Assembly: GCF_007829335.1 (NCBI RefSeq)
Contig: NZ_VIWO01000003.1
Coordinates: 124,001-188,000 of the forward strand
Direction of reading: 5' to 3'
DNA from: Chitinophaga polysaccharea
GTDB lineage: Bacteria > Bacteroidota > Bacteroidia > Chitinophagales > Chitinophagaceae
Length of the DNA: 64,000 nt
The notes beneath the pieces are model-generated. The model made no database searches. It saw nothing but the letters and a program-made list of their open reading frames with translations, and was not told the origin of the DNA. Every line of letters starts with the position of its first letter. Position 1 is the stretch's first letter. The position numbers and the translations under genes are program-made. Shown here in pieces: positions 52,981 to 60,530 of this stretch.

Positions 52981-55395
52981 TTATTTTTCCGCCTCGTGAA
53001 TCGCCATCACTGTTTTTATGACTGCATCTGGCGTAACTGAAATACTATCAATTCCCTGTGATACCAGGAATTTGGTAAAATCCGGGAAATCGGAAGGCCC
53101 TTGTCCGCAGATACCTACTTTTACCTTCATGCGTTTGGCTACCTGTATCAGGTGAGTGATCATGCGTAGCACCGCCGGATTCCGCTCGTTATAAATATTG
53201 GCCACAAGGGAGGAATCCCTGTCGAGACCAAGTGTGAGCTGTGTCAGATCATTAGATCCTATCGAGAAGCCGTCTATGAGGGCGGCAAATTCTTCCGCCA
53301 TCATAATATTGGAAGGCAATTCTGCCATCAGGTATACCTCAAGACCGTGTTCGCCACGGCGTAGTCCGAACGATTCCATGGTGGCCAGCACCGCCTGCAG
53401 TTCTTCTATAGTCCGGCAGAACGGAATCATTACCACTACATTTTTAAGCCCCATGGTTTGCCTTACTTTTTGAATGGCTTTGCATTCCAGTTCAAAAGCA
53501 GGCTTGTATTGGGGGGAATAATAGCGGGAGGCGCCTCTCCAGCCAATCATGGGATTTTCTTCTATCGGCTCGAAGTATTTACCCCCTAAGAGATTGAAAT
53601 ACTCGTTGCTTTTGAAGTCAGAGAAACGAACGATTACTTTTTCAGGATAAAAGGCGGCAGCAATTTTTCCAATGCCGTAAGCCAGTTTGCTCACGAAGAA
53701 GTCGGCTTCATTGTCGTATCCCTGCATCAGCTGTGCAATCTGTGCCGACAGTTCCGGGTCATTGAGCTCTTTGTGTTTGAGTAATGCCAACGGATGCACT
53801 TTGATGTAGTTGTTGATAATAAATTCTTCCCGGGCCAGTCCCACGCCTTTGTTGGGCAGGTTGGTAAAGGAGAAAGCCATGCCGGGAGAGCCTACGTTCA
53901 GCATCAGCGGTGTGCGTATAGCCGGGAGGGTAGACAGGTCCAGGTGATTTTCCCGGAAGGGGAGTATATCTTCATATACAATCCCATCGCTGCCCTCTGC
54001 ACAGCTGACGGTGATTTCCTGGCCTGCATTGAGTCTTTCTGTGGCATCGCCGCAGCCAACGATGGCAGGTATGCCCATTTCACGGGCTACGATAGCAGCA
54101 TGGCAGGTACGCCCGCCCTTGTTGGTAACGATAGCGGAAGCCATTTTCATGATGGGCTCCCAGTCGGGATCTGTCATGTCGGTGACCAGGATGTCGCCGG
54201 GTTTAAATTCACTGCCTGTGATTAAACGGTTGTCGAGGGAAAAGAGAATATTTACTTTGCCGGCGGCTATTTTATCGCCTACGGCGATGCCTTTCAGCAA
54301 TACTTTAGGCATGGTACCATTGTGGTGAATGGCAAAAGAAGATACCTGGTTATGATCTTTCCGGGAGTGGATGGTTTCCGGACGGGCCTGTACAATATAC
54401 AGCTCATTGGTAAGTCCATCTACCGCCCATTCTATATCCATAGGACACCAGCGTCCTTTCTTTTCAGAGTAGTAGTCTTCAATACAACACACCCATGTGG
54501 CGAGCTGCATGATTTGCTGATCATTCAGGCAGAAATGGTGTTGCTGTTTTTTCTCTACCGGGATAATCCGGGTACGTTGATCGCTGCTTTCGCCGTACAC
54601 CATTTTCTTATCCTTCACGCCCATTTTTTTCTCAATAATGGGGGTGTATCCTTCCTGCATACAAGGTTTGAATACCATGAATTCATCGGGCGATACGGCG
54701 CCCTGCACCACCATTTCTCCCAGTCCCCAGGAGCCGTTGATCACCACTACATCTTTAAACCCGGATTCTGTATCGAGAGAAAAGGCTACTCCGGAGGCGC
54801 CCAGGTCGGCGCGTACCATTTTCTGTACGCATACTGATAAGCCTATGCTGAAATCGTCGTATCCGAAGTTGCGGCGATAGCTGATGGCACGGTCGGTGAA
54901 CAGGGATGCAAAACAGTTTCTTACCGCATCGATCAGTGCTGCGGGGCCTCTTACGTTGAGGAAAGTTTCCTGTTGGCCTGCAAAAGATGCATCTGGGAGG
55001 TCTTCTGCGGTGGCAGAAGATCTTACGGCTACGTCGGTCTGATCTTGTCCGTATTGCTGCGACAGGGCGTAGTAAGCGGCAATAATTTCCTGGCTGAGTT
55101 CATGGGGAAACCGAGTACTGCTGATGGCTTGCCTGATTTTCTGCCCGGCCCGGCGGAGGGTAACGATGTCACTGAAATCAACAGAGGCTACCTGTTCGGC
55201 AATAAACTGTTCCAGCCCGCTTTGTTTCATGAATTCGTAGTAAGCGTTGGTGGTGATGGCAAACCCGGAAGGCACCGCTACGCCGGCTTTAGAGAGGTTA
55301 GCAATCATTTCGCCCAACGAGGCCGATTTGCCTCCTACCAGGGCAATAGCGTCCATGCCCACCGCTTCAAGCGGCAGTACAATACTTTCTCTCAT
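52981..55395 (-). CDS. ppsA: phosphoenolpyruvate synthase
   Basis: An 804-residue protein of normal family length. It converts pyruvate, ATP and water to phosphoenolpyruvate, AMP and phosphate for gluconeogenesis. Order: N-terminal ATP-grasp domain (LVGGKSASLGEM, AVRSSATAEDLPDASFAGQQETFL), swivelling His domain (GGRTCHAAIVAREMGIPAIVG) and C-terminal PEP-binding TIM barrel with GSNDLTQLTLGLDRDS and the catalytic Cys in VGICGQGPSDFPDF. It is monocistronic with a strong terminator. The divergent Lrp-type regulator across 209 bp could control it. Confidence 0.96.
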   Translation of the reverse strand: MRESIVLPLEAVGMDAIALVGGKSASLGEMIANLSKAGVAVPSGFAITTNAYYEFMKQSGLEQFIAEQVASVDFSDIVTLRRAGQKIRQAISSTRFPHELSQEIIAAYYALSQQYGQDQTDVAVRSSATAEDLPDASFAGQQETFLNVRGPAALIDAVRNCFASLFTDRAISYRRNFGYDDFSIGLSVCVQKMVRADLGASGVAFSLDTESGFKDVVVINGSWGLGEMVVQGAVSPDEFMVFKPCMQEGYTPIIEKKMGVKDKKMVYGESSDQRTRIIPVEKKQQHHFCLNDQQIMQLATWVCCIEDYYSEKKGRWCPMDIEWAVDGLTNELYIVQARPETIHSRKDHNQVSSFAIHHNGTMPKVLLKGIAVGDKIAAGKVNILFSLDNRLITGSEFKPGDILVTDMTDPDWEPIMKMASAIVTNKGGRTCHAAIVAREMGIPAIVGCGDATERLNAGQEITVSCAEGSDGIVYEDILPFRENHLDLSTLPAIRTPLMLNVGSPGMAFSFTNLPNKGVGLAREEFIINNYIKVHPLALLKHKELNDPELSAQIAQLMQGYDNEADFFVSKLAYGIGKIAAAFYPEKVIVRFSDFKSNEYFNLLGGKYFEPIEENPMIGWRGASRYYSPQYKPAFELECKAIQKVRQTMGLKNVVVMIPFCRTIEELQAVLATMESFGLRRGEHGLEVYLMAELPSNIMMAEEFAALIDGFSIGSNDLTQLTLGLDRDSSLVANIYNERNPAVLRMITHLIQVAKRMKVKVGICGQGPSDFPDFTKFLVSQGIDSISVTPDAVIKTVMAIHEAEK

Positions 55396-55582
55396 GTAAA
55401 AATGAGTTTAGTGAATAAAAAATATGGAAGGATAACTTAAGTCTTCCGAACGTGGTTGTGTTTTTGTTACCAGCAAATTAGACCATGTAGCGGTGCTACG
55501 ATAAGGATTCAGACAAAAGCGAAAAGAAAACTAAAAAGAATGCTTATAACAGACTTTTTTTCTGAATCAGTGGCCATATTCC

Positions 55583-55590
55583 TATTTTTG
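55583..55590 (+). promoter_or_regulatory. Bacteroidota -7 box TATTTTTG
   Basis: An exact TAnnTTTG match ending 14 bp before the ATG of the Lrp-type gene. Confidence 0.5.
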
Positions 55591-55604
55591 ATAAAAATAC
55601 GCCC

Positions 55605-56108
55605 ATGACTTTCATACCTGACCAGATTGATATGTGTATAATGGACATATTGCAGGAAGACGCCAGGACAACCAATAAAGAGATTGCTTCCCGGTTAGGT
55701 AAGTCTGTTACTTCTATATTTGAAAGAGTAAAACGGCTGGAAGCAGAAGGCTATATCCTGCGGTATATTGCCGTACTGAATAAACATAAGCTGGGTAAGA
55801 ACCTGGTGGCTTATACCAGCGTAACGCTGAAGGAGCATGGTCATGACCGCCTGTTGTCGTTCGAGCAAAAGATCAATTCTTTCCCCGAGGTGATGGAATG
55901 CTACAAGATGAACGGGCAGTTCGATTACCTGCTGAAAGTGCTGGTAGCAGATATGGAAGCCTATGAAGTGTTTAACCTCACGAAATTATCGCGGCTCGAT
56001 AATATCTATAAGATCCGTAGCCTTTTTGTATTGTCAGAAACCAAGCATGAGGTGGAATTAAACCTGAAAACAAACTGGCAGGCGAAGCTGGTTCCTAAAA
56101 ATAAATAA
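55605..56108 (+). CDS. Lrp/AsnC-family transcriptional regulator
   Basis: A 167-residue regulator with an N-terminal winged helix-turn-helix (ILQEDARTTNKEIASRLG, VTSIFERVKRLEAEGYI) and a C-terminal RAM/Lrp ligand domain (FPEVMECYKMNGQFDYLLKVLVADMEAYE). Members sense amino acids or related metabolites as dimers or octamers. It is divergent from ppsA, so an effect on PEP synthesis is plausible. It is convergent with the GH127-family gene. Confidence 0.93.
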   Translation: MTFIPDQIDMCIMDILQEDARTTNKEIASRLGKSVTSIFERVKRLEAEGYILRYIAVLNKHKLGKNLVAYTSVTLKEHGHDRLLSFEQKINSFPEVMECYKMNGQFDYLLKVLVADMEAYEVFNLTKLSRLDNIYKIRSLFVLSETKHEVELNLKTNWQAKLVPKNK

Positions 56109-56128
56109 ATTTAAAAAGTAAAGATTTC

Positions 56129-58144
56129 TCATCTCTCCACTACCGGGAACTGGGCAATGCGCAATTGCGTACAGCCATAAGGTATCAATGTAATTTCTTC
56201 TTCTGCTCCCATTTCCATACCATAGGTAATGCTATAGGGAAGGGGACCGGTCATGTCGTTATATAACTGCCACGACGGAATACGTTTGGCTTTGGTGGTA
56301 ATAGAGACAGGAGCGTTGGCCTGGTTCCAGGGATAGTCGGCCAGTGTCCCGGTTTTAACTACCTTATAGTGCGCTGCCAGTTGATCAGCGGGCATGGCTA
56401 TCAGGGCATAGTTCCAGGGGGTAGTGGGCCGTACTTCCTGGTAAGTATCGCCGTATTCCAGCGGATCCCTGGTGTTTTTAACCGTGTTTACCGCTTCTCC
56501 GATCTTCAGCGCATAGGTAACCGGGCCGCGTTCCACCGATACCGAATTTTCGAACCAGGAGGGTTGTTGTATGGTCATAGGCAGTTCCAGGGTTACCACA
56601 TCTCCGGAGGTCCATTCCCGTGATATGGGTACTACCTGGTTGCCGGCTGCCTCCTGCCAGGTTTTCCCGTTGATGGTAATTGTTCCTTTTTTGCACCAGA
56701 CAGGAATGCGCAGGTGAAGCGGGAAGCGTACTTTTTTACGGGTTTGTATGGTAAAGGTAACCGTTTCCTCAAAGGGATATTGTGTGGTTTCGGTAATGGT
56801 AATGGGTATACGTTGTGGCCCCACGCTTACGTTTACTTCGCTGGGAGCATAGATCATGGCGGCCACGCCGCTGTCGGCGCTGGCATACCAGAGATGTTGC
56901 ACCAATTTAGGCCAGCCCTGGTGCATGTTGGACGTACAGCAGGGGTACCCTGATAAAAGGCCATAGCACACGTCGGTGCCACTATGGTTTACATCGAAAT
57001 TACGGATATGGCGGGTGGCCATTACCTGGTTGGCCTGCTGGAAATATTGCCGCTGCATAAAGTCGCCCGTTACCTGGGCAGGTAATGCATTGAACGCAAT
57101 TTTCTCCAGCTGGTCGGCATACCTTACTTCCCCGCTAACCTCCAGGATACTTTCCAGGGTAAACATCATTTCCACAGCCGTGCATAGCTCTGATCCCTGG
57201 GTGGGATTATTGCCGTGCAGGGCTTCATCTCCGCCATAGAGGCCGTGGGCCATGCCATTGAAGCGTTGGAGGTCGTCGAAACCTTTGCGGATAGCTTCCC
57301 GGTATTGGTTGTCGGGGTGTTGCTGGTAGTAGATCAAGGGCTCTTTCATGCCCTGGGCCAGGTTTACTCCGTGTATGCTACCGGTGGTAGATAAGAGATT
57401 GGTATGTAAGAATGCTTGCGTGTAGTCGAATGTTTGTTTATGAATTAGTTCCGCCAGGTCGAGCAGGAAGGCCTCCCCGGTGATATTGTATAACCAGTAC
57501 ACCACCATCAGGTTGTCGCCGGCGCGATAGCGCGCCCAGAACGTCCAGTGGTCAAGTGGGTGCTGTGGTAGTTCTTTGAGCTGGTAACGGAAATAACGGG
57601 TTAGCAGGGTGATGATGCGGGGATCGGCGGTAGCCTGGTAGTATTGTTTCAGCACTTTCAGCATCACCATTTTAGGCCACCAGTCGCGGCTATTATCCCG
57701 TTGTATGCCGGGTTCATAGGGATAGTCTTTCGCCGGGCCAAAATAGCCGTCGGCCTGTTGACTTTGGATAGACCATTCCACCCAGGGTTTTACTTTGGCA
57801 ATAAGCGCCGTATCGTGCAGAATATAGGCCAATGGCAGTAATCCATCGAGCCAGTAAGGGCCTCGTTCCCATTGATCGCCATCGCCCCCCAGCCAGCCAT
57901 TGCGCTGGTTCATCACCAGGGGATACAGTTTATCCAGCTGCCCGGTGGCGCCATTTTTTTGCTGTATCAGCATATGCCGTAACCATCCTTTGGGAGCAAT
58001 CGCCCCAATGGGCAATTCGGTAAAAGGTTTCTGGTATAAAGGGGCCCGGTTAAAAATGTAATTCGTGGCCTGTTGGCTGCTTACGGGATTACCCCATAAA
58101 AGACCAAGCCATAACGTGGAAAAAATAGCAATACGTTTCTTCAT
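56129..58144 (-). CDS. GH127/DUF1680 family glycoside hydrolase, putative beta-L-arabinofuranosidase
   Basis: A 671-residue exported protein (signal peptide cleaved about residue 24, PVSS-QQ) with an (alpha/alpha)6 barrel and C-terminal beta domains. The GH127 catalytic zinc site is recognisable: Glu319 and Cys321 in GSELCTAVEMM, and Cys402-Cys403 in YPCCTSNMHQGWPK, where family enzymes have the nucleophilic Cys. Known members release beta-L-arabinofuranose; related GH146 and uncharacterised subgroups exist, so substrate is tentative. It is monocistronic and periplasmic or surface-bound. Confidence 0.85.
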   Translation of the reverse strand: MKKRIAIFSTLWLGLLWGNPVSSQQATNYIFNRAPLYQKPFTELPIGAIAPKGWLRHMLIQQKNGATGQLDKLYPLVMNQRNGWLGGDGDQWERGPYWLDGLLPLAYILHDTALIAKVKPWVEWSIQSQQADGYFGPAKDYPYEPGIQRDNSRDWWPKMVMLKVLKQYYQATADPRIITLLTRYFRYQLKELPQHPLDHWTFWARYRAGDNLMVVYWLYNITGEAFLLDLAELIHKQTFDYTQAFLHTNLLSTTGSIHGVNLAQGMKEPLIYYQQHPDNQYREAIRKGFDDLQRFNGMAHGLYGGDEALHGNNPTQGSELCTAVEMMFTLESILEVSGEVRYADQLEKIAFNALPAQVTGDFMQRQYFQQANQVMATRHIRNFDVNHSGTDVCYGLLSGYPCCTSNMHQGWPKLVQHLWYASADSGVAAMIYAPSEVNVSVGPQRIPITITETTQYPFEETVTFTIQTRKKVRFPLHLRIPVWCKKGTITINGKTWQEAAGNQVVPISREWTSGDVVTLELPMTIQQPSWFENSVSVERGPVTYALKIGEAVNTVKNTRDPLEYGDTYQEVRPTTPWNYALIAMPADQLAAHYKVVKTGTLADYPWNQANAPVSITTKAKRIPSWQLYNDMTGPLPYSITYGMEMGAEEEITLIPYGCTQLRIAQFPVVER

Positions 58145-58277
58145 GCTTGCTGTTCAGCGCTGATTAGACAGGCAAGTTAGGAGTAAAAACAGCCGGTAGT
58201 TAGCCGGATCTGCTCATTGTTTCGCTAAAATGTATCAGGAAAGTGCCGGGATTGAAAGTTGAATAGCCACAAATTCC

Positions 58278-58285
58278 TACTTTTG
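58278..58285 (+). promoter_or_regulatory. Bacteroidota -7 box TACTTTTG
   Basis: An exact TAnnTTTG match 21 bp before the ATG at 58307; possible -33 TTG at 58252 or 58259 with non-ideal spacing. Confidence 0.55.
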
Positions 58286-58306
58286 CATAACGAAAAACAC
58301 CTATTT

Positions 58307-59152
58307 ATGAAGCTATATATGGCAGTAGCAATTCCGGCATTTTTGCTGACAATACACCCTGATGCGCTTTTCAGTAAAGACAAAGCGGTGGTAGAAGCAG
58401 TAGCCCCTAAACCCCAGTCACGTATTTCCTTTGGCAGTGGTATCGATCTTATTGTAAAAGGACTGGGATTAAACATCGATAATATCCGCTTTATCAAGGA
58501 GCCCAAGGCCACCGATTACTTCGCGAAGGCGAATAACAAAGCGTCTTATGCATCATCGCTGATTATTGCGGCCAACAATGGTATAGAGTCGGGCCGCTCG
58601 CTGAATCCCGAGTCGCCGGCTACCCGCGAACAATTTGCCCTGGCCCTGTTTGAAGCGATAAAGTCTACCGGCCCATACCCGGAAACCATGAACTGGGTGA
58701 TCATCAAAGATGAAAAATCTTTTACCGATGGCGGGTTGTCGGCCGTACAATCGCTCAGCAAGTACAAAGTGGTAACGCTGGAAAATGGCAGCTTCCGGCC
58801 CAAAGCTTATATCACCAAAGCAGAAGCAGGTAAGATGGTGAAAGCCGCCGCTGATTTTGTAAAGTCACACCACGGCGTCGCTGAAAATGATAATGCCGGT
58901 AAAGAAGTAGTTACCTACACCACCAAACCGGTAAATGAAAAAGTGAAAAGTGTGGTGCTTTCAGCTGGAGAAAAACCTACCGGTGGTTATGACCTGTTGG
59001 TGAACAGTATCGTGTTTTCCGGAACTGACGCTATTATTCACTATAAGTTGATGCCACCGCCTCCTGGCAGTATGAATATCCAGGTGATTACTACACCCAA
59101 GGCTACTACTTATATTCCATCTACCTATAATGTAGTATTACAGGAAGATTAA
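58307..59152 (+). CDS. exported protein with SLH-like and PrcB C-terminal-like domains
   Basis: The ATG at 58307 gives 281 residues with a signal peptide (MKLYMAVAIPAFLLTIHP). Residues about 75-200 resemble S-layer homology repeats (DYFAKANNKASYASSLIIAA, PESPATREQFALALFEAI, ITKAEAGKMVKAAADF). Residues about 210-280 resemble the PrcB C-terminal domain (LSAGEKPTGGYDLLVNSIV, then PPPGSMNIQVITTPKATTY). It probably binds cell-envelope material; no enzyme function is indicated. A perfect hairpin follows the stop. Confidence 0.8.
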   Translation: MKLYMAVAIPAFLLTIHPDALFSKDKAVVEAVAPKPQSRISFGSGIDLIVKGLGLNIDNIRFIKEPKATDYFAKANNKASYASSLIIAANNGIESGRSLNPESPATREQFALALFEAIKSTGPYPETMNWVIIKDEKSFTDGGLSAVQSLSKYKVVTLENGSFRPKAYITKAEAGKMVKAAADFVKSHHGVAENDNAGKEVVTYTTKPVNEKVKSVVLSAGEKPTGGYDLLVNSIVFSGTDAIIHYKLMPPPPGSMNIQVITTPKATTYIPSTYNVVLQED

Positions 59153-59189
59153 AGTGTGACGTATAGTCGTGCTAGTTATATGATCTGAA

Positions 59190-59221
59190 GTCAGCATGAA
59201 GTGTCTCCACTTCATGCTGAC
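59190..59221 (+). terminator. perfect 14-bp hairpin after the SLH/PrcB-like gene
   Basis: GTCAGCATGAAGTG (59190-59203) pairs exactly with CACTTCATGCTGAC (59208-59221), loop TCTC. No T run follows, so it may act as a terminator or an RNA-stabilising structure. Confidence 0.65.
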
Positions 59222-59240
59222 AACCCTACCACTGCGCTAA

Positions 59241-59495
59241 GATTACTTCCCCATATATTTTGTATTTCCAGGCTTTAAGGACATTGTCTGGAATAACAGT
59301 TCAAAAAAAGAAAAGAAAGGTTCAGTGATAGATAGTGCTTTGGAAAGCTACCTGATTGGGATTGCTTATGATTCCTTAAGGGGGCTCTTGCATGAAAGAG
59401 GGAAGAAAGATGTTTTAGGTAAAGTAATCTTTCCATTGGTTGATCCTTCCCCTATAACAAGAACGCGAAAAAGTAAAGTGAATAAAAATAACTGA
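59241..59495 (+). pseudogene. possible gene remnant without start codon
   Basis: One frame is open for 84 codons between two hairpins and reads like real protein (e.g. VIDSALESYLIGIAYDSLRG, KKDVLGKVIFPLVDPSP), yet has no ATG; the frame begins after a TAA at 59238. The base composition is more AT-rich than the neighbouring genes. It could be the C-terminal leftover of a deleted gene. The 415-bp gap 59153-59567 holds otherwise only the two hairpins. Confidence 0.35.
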
Positions 59496-59515
59496 GCACT
59501 GTATAACAATAAAAA

Positions 59516-59554
59516 GGAAGCGCCTCCGGTATTTACAACACCGGAGGCGCTTCC
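59516..59554. terminator. bidirectional intrinsic terminator
   Basis: A perfect 15-bp stem, 59516-59530 (GGAAGCGCCTCCGGT) with 59540-59554, flanked by A5 on the left and T6 on the right. It serves the convergent dehydrogenase gene and the plus-strand side. Confidence 0.92.
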
Positions 59555-59567
59555 TTTTTTATCTTTT

Positions 59568-60416
59568 CTAAATACTGTTCTTTCCAATTACTGTCCAATC
59601 ATCCTGCCCATGGCCTTTGGCAATCCATTGGTCCATTTCTTTGGCAATGGCCGGCAGTATGGCGAGGGGAACGTCCGCTTTGGCAGCGGCGTCAATAAAC
59701 AGCTGGGTATCTTTCCGCGCCATATTCAGCTCCCAGGAAGGGCTGTCGTAGGAACCGGAAGCCATACGTTTTATCCGGGCAGCCAGGCCGTTGCCGGGAT
59801 TCCATTCGCCGAAGAGGCCAGTCACATCACTAATAGGAATGTTCAGCGCTTTGGCGAGCGACAGCGTATCTGCCAGGCCGGCGGTTAGGCTGACAAGGAA
59901 ACTGTTGCCGATCAGTTTCATACCCGCTGCCTTTCCTGCTGTATCGCCAAAATTGATTACTTGTCCTGTCATTTCTGCGAGTACAGGCGTATAGGTGGCA
60001 ATCACTTCCTGATCGCCGGAAACGAGCATGTACCCGGTACTTTCCAGGGCATTCTGCGGACCCATGAATACCGGTGCATGGAGATAGGTAAAGCCACGGG
60101 CTTTCCAATCTTTTGTTCTCTGCACGGCCCCATCAGCAGAGGTGGTAGTATGATCTATGATCACGGCGCCGGGTTGAAGCCCCGGAGCGGCCGCCGCCAG
60201 TACCTCATCTACCGTATGATCATCTTTTAATGTAATATGTACGCGGCTGGCGCCTTTAACAGCAGCCGTTACATCGGCAAATGCTTTGGCGCCATAAGCC
60301 TCCAGTGCAGTGGCTTTGGAGGTGGTACGATTCCATACCTGCACACTGTTCCCCTTATTAATCAACGCCCTTACGAAATTTGACCCAAGAAGGCCCATGC
60401 CTAAGAATGCTATCAT
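59568..60416 (-). CDS. NAD(P)-dependent beta-hydroxyacid dehydrogenase family protein
   Basis: A 282-residue oxidoreductase of the 3-hydroxyisobutyrate dehydrogenase/imine reductase-like group. The Rossmann motif is at the very N-terminus (MIAFLGMGLLGSNFVRAL), WNRT ends beta-2 as in NADP-dependent members, DHTTTSADGA is the substrate-binding loop and KLIGNSFLV holds the conserved catalytic-Lys position. The substrate is unknown and could be a hydroxyacid or aldehyde. It is a single-gene unit. Confidence 0.9.
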   Translation of the reverse strand: MIAFLGMGLLGSNFVRALINKGNSVQVWNRTTSKATALEAYGAKAFADVTAAVKGASRVHITLKDDHTVDEVLAAAAPGLQPGAVIIDHTTTSADGAVQRTKDWKARGFTYLHAPVFMGPQNALESTGYMLVSGDQEVIATYTPVLAEMTGQVINFGDTAGKAAGMKLIGNSFLVSLTAGLADTLSLAKALNIPISDVTGLFGEWNPGNGLAARIKRMASGSYDSPSWELNMARKDTQLFIDAAAKADVPLAILPAIAKEMDQWIAKGHGQDDWTVIGKNSI

Positions 60417-60530
60417 AACCTTTTTTCTTTCGAAGATAGGAAAAAGTTAAAAGGTATGGGGGGGAAGTGACATCTTACACGTCATATAAACGATTGTGTT
60501 GTTTCTTTTTTAAGGAAATTATTGGACTTG

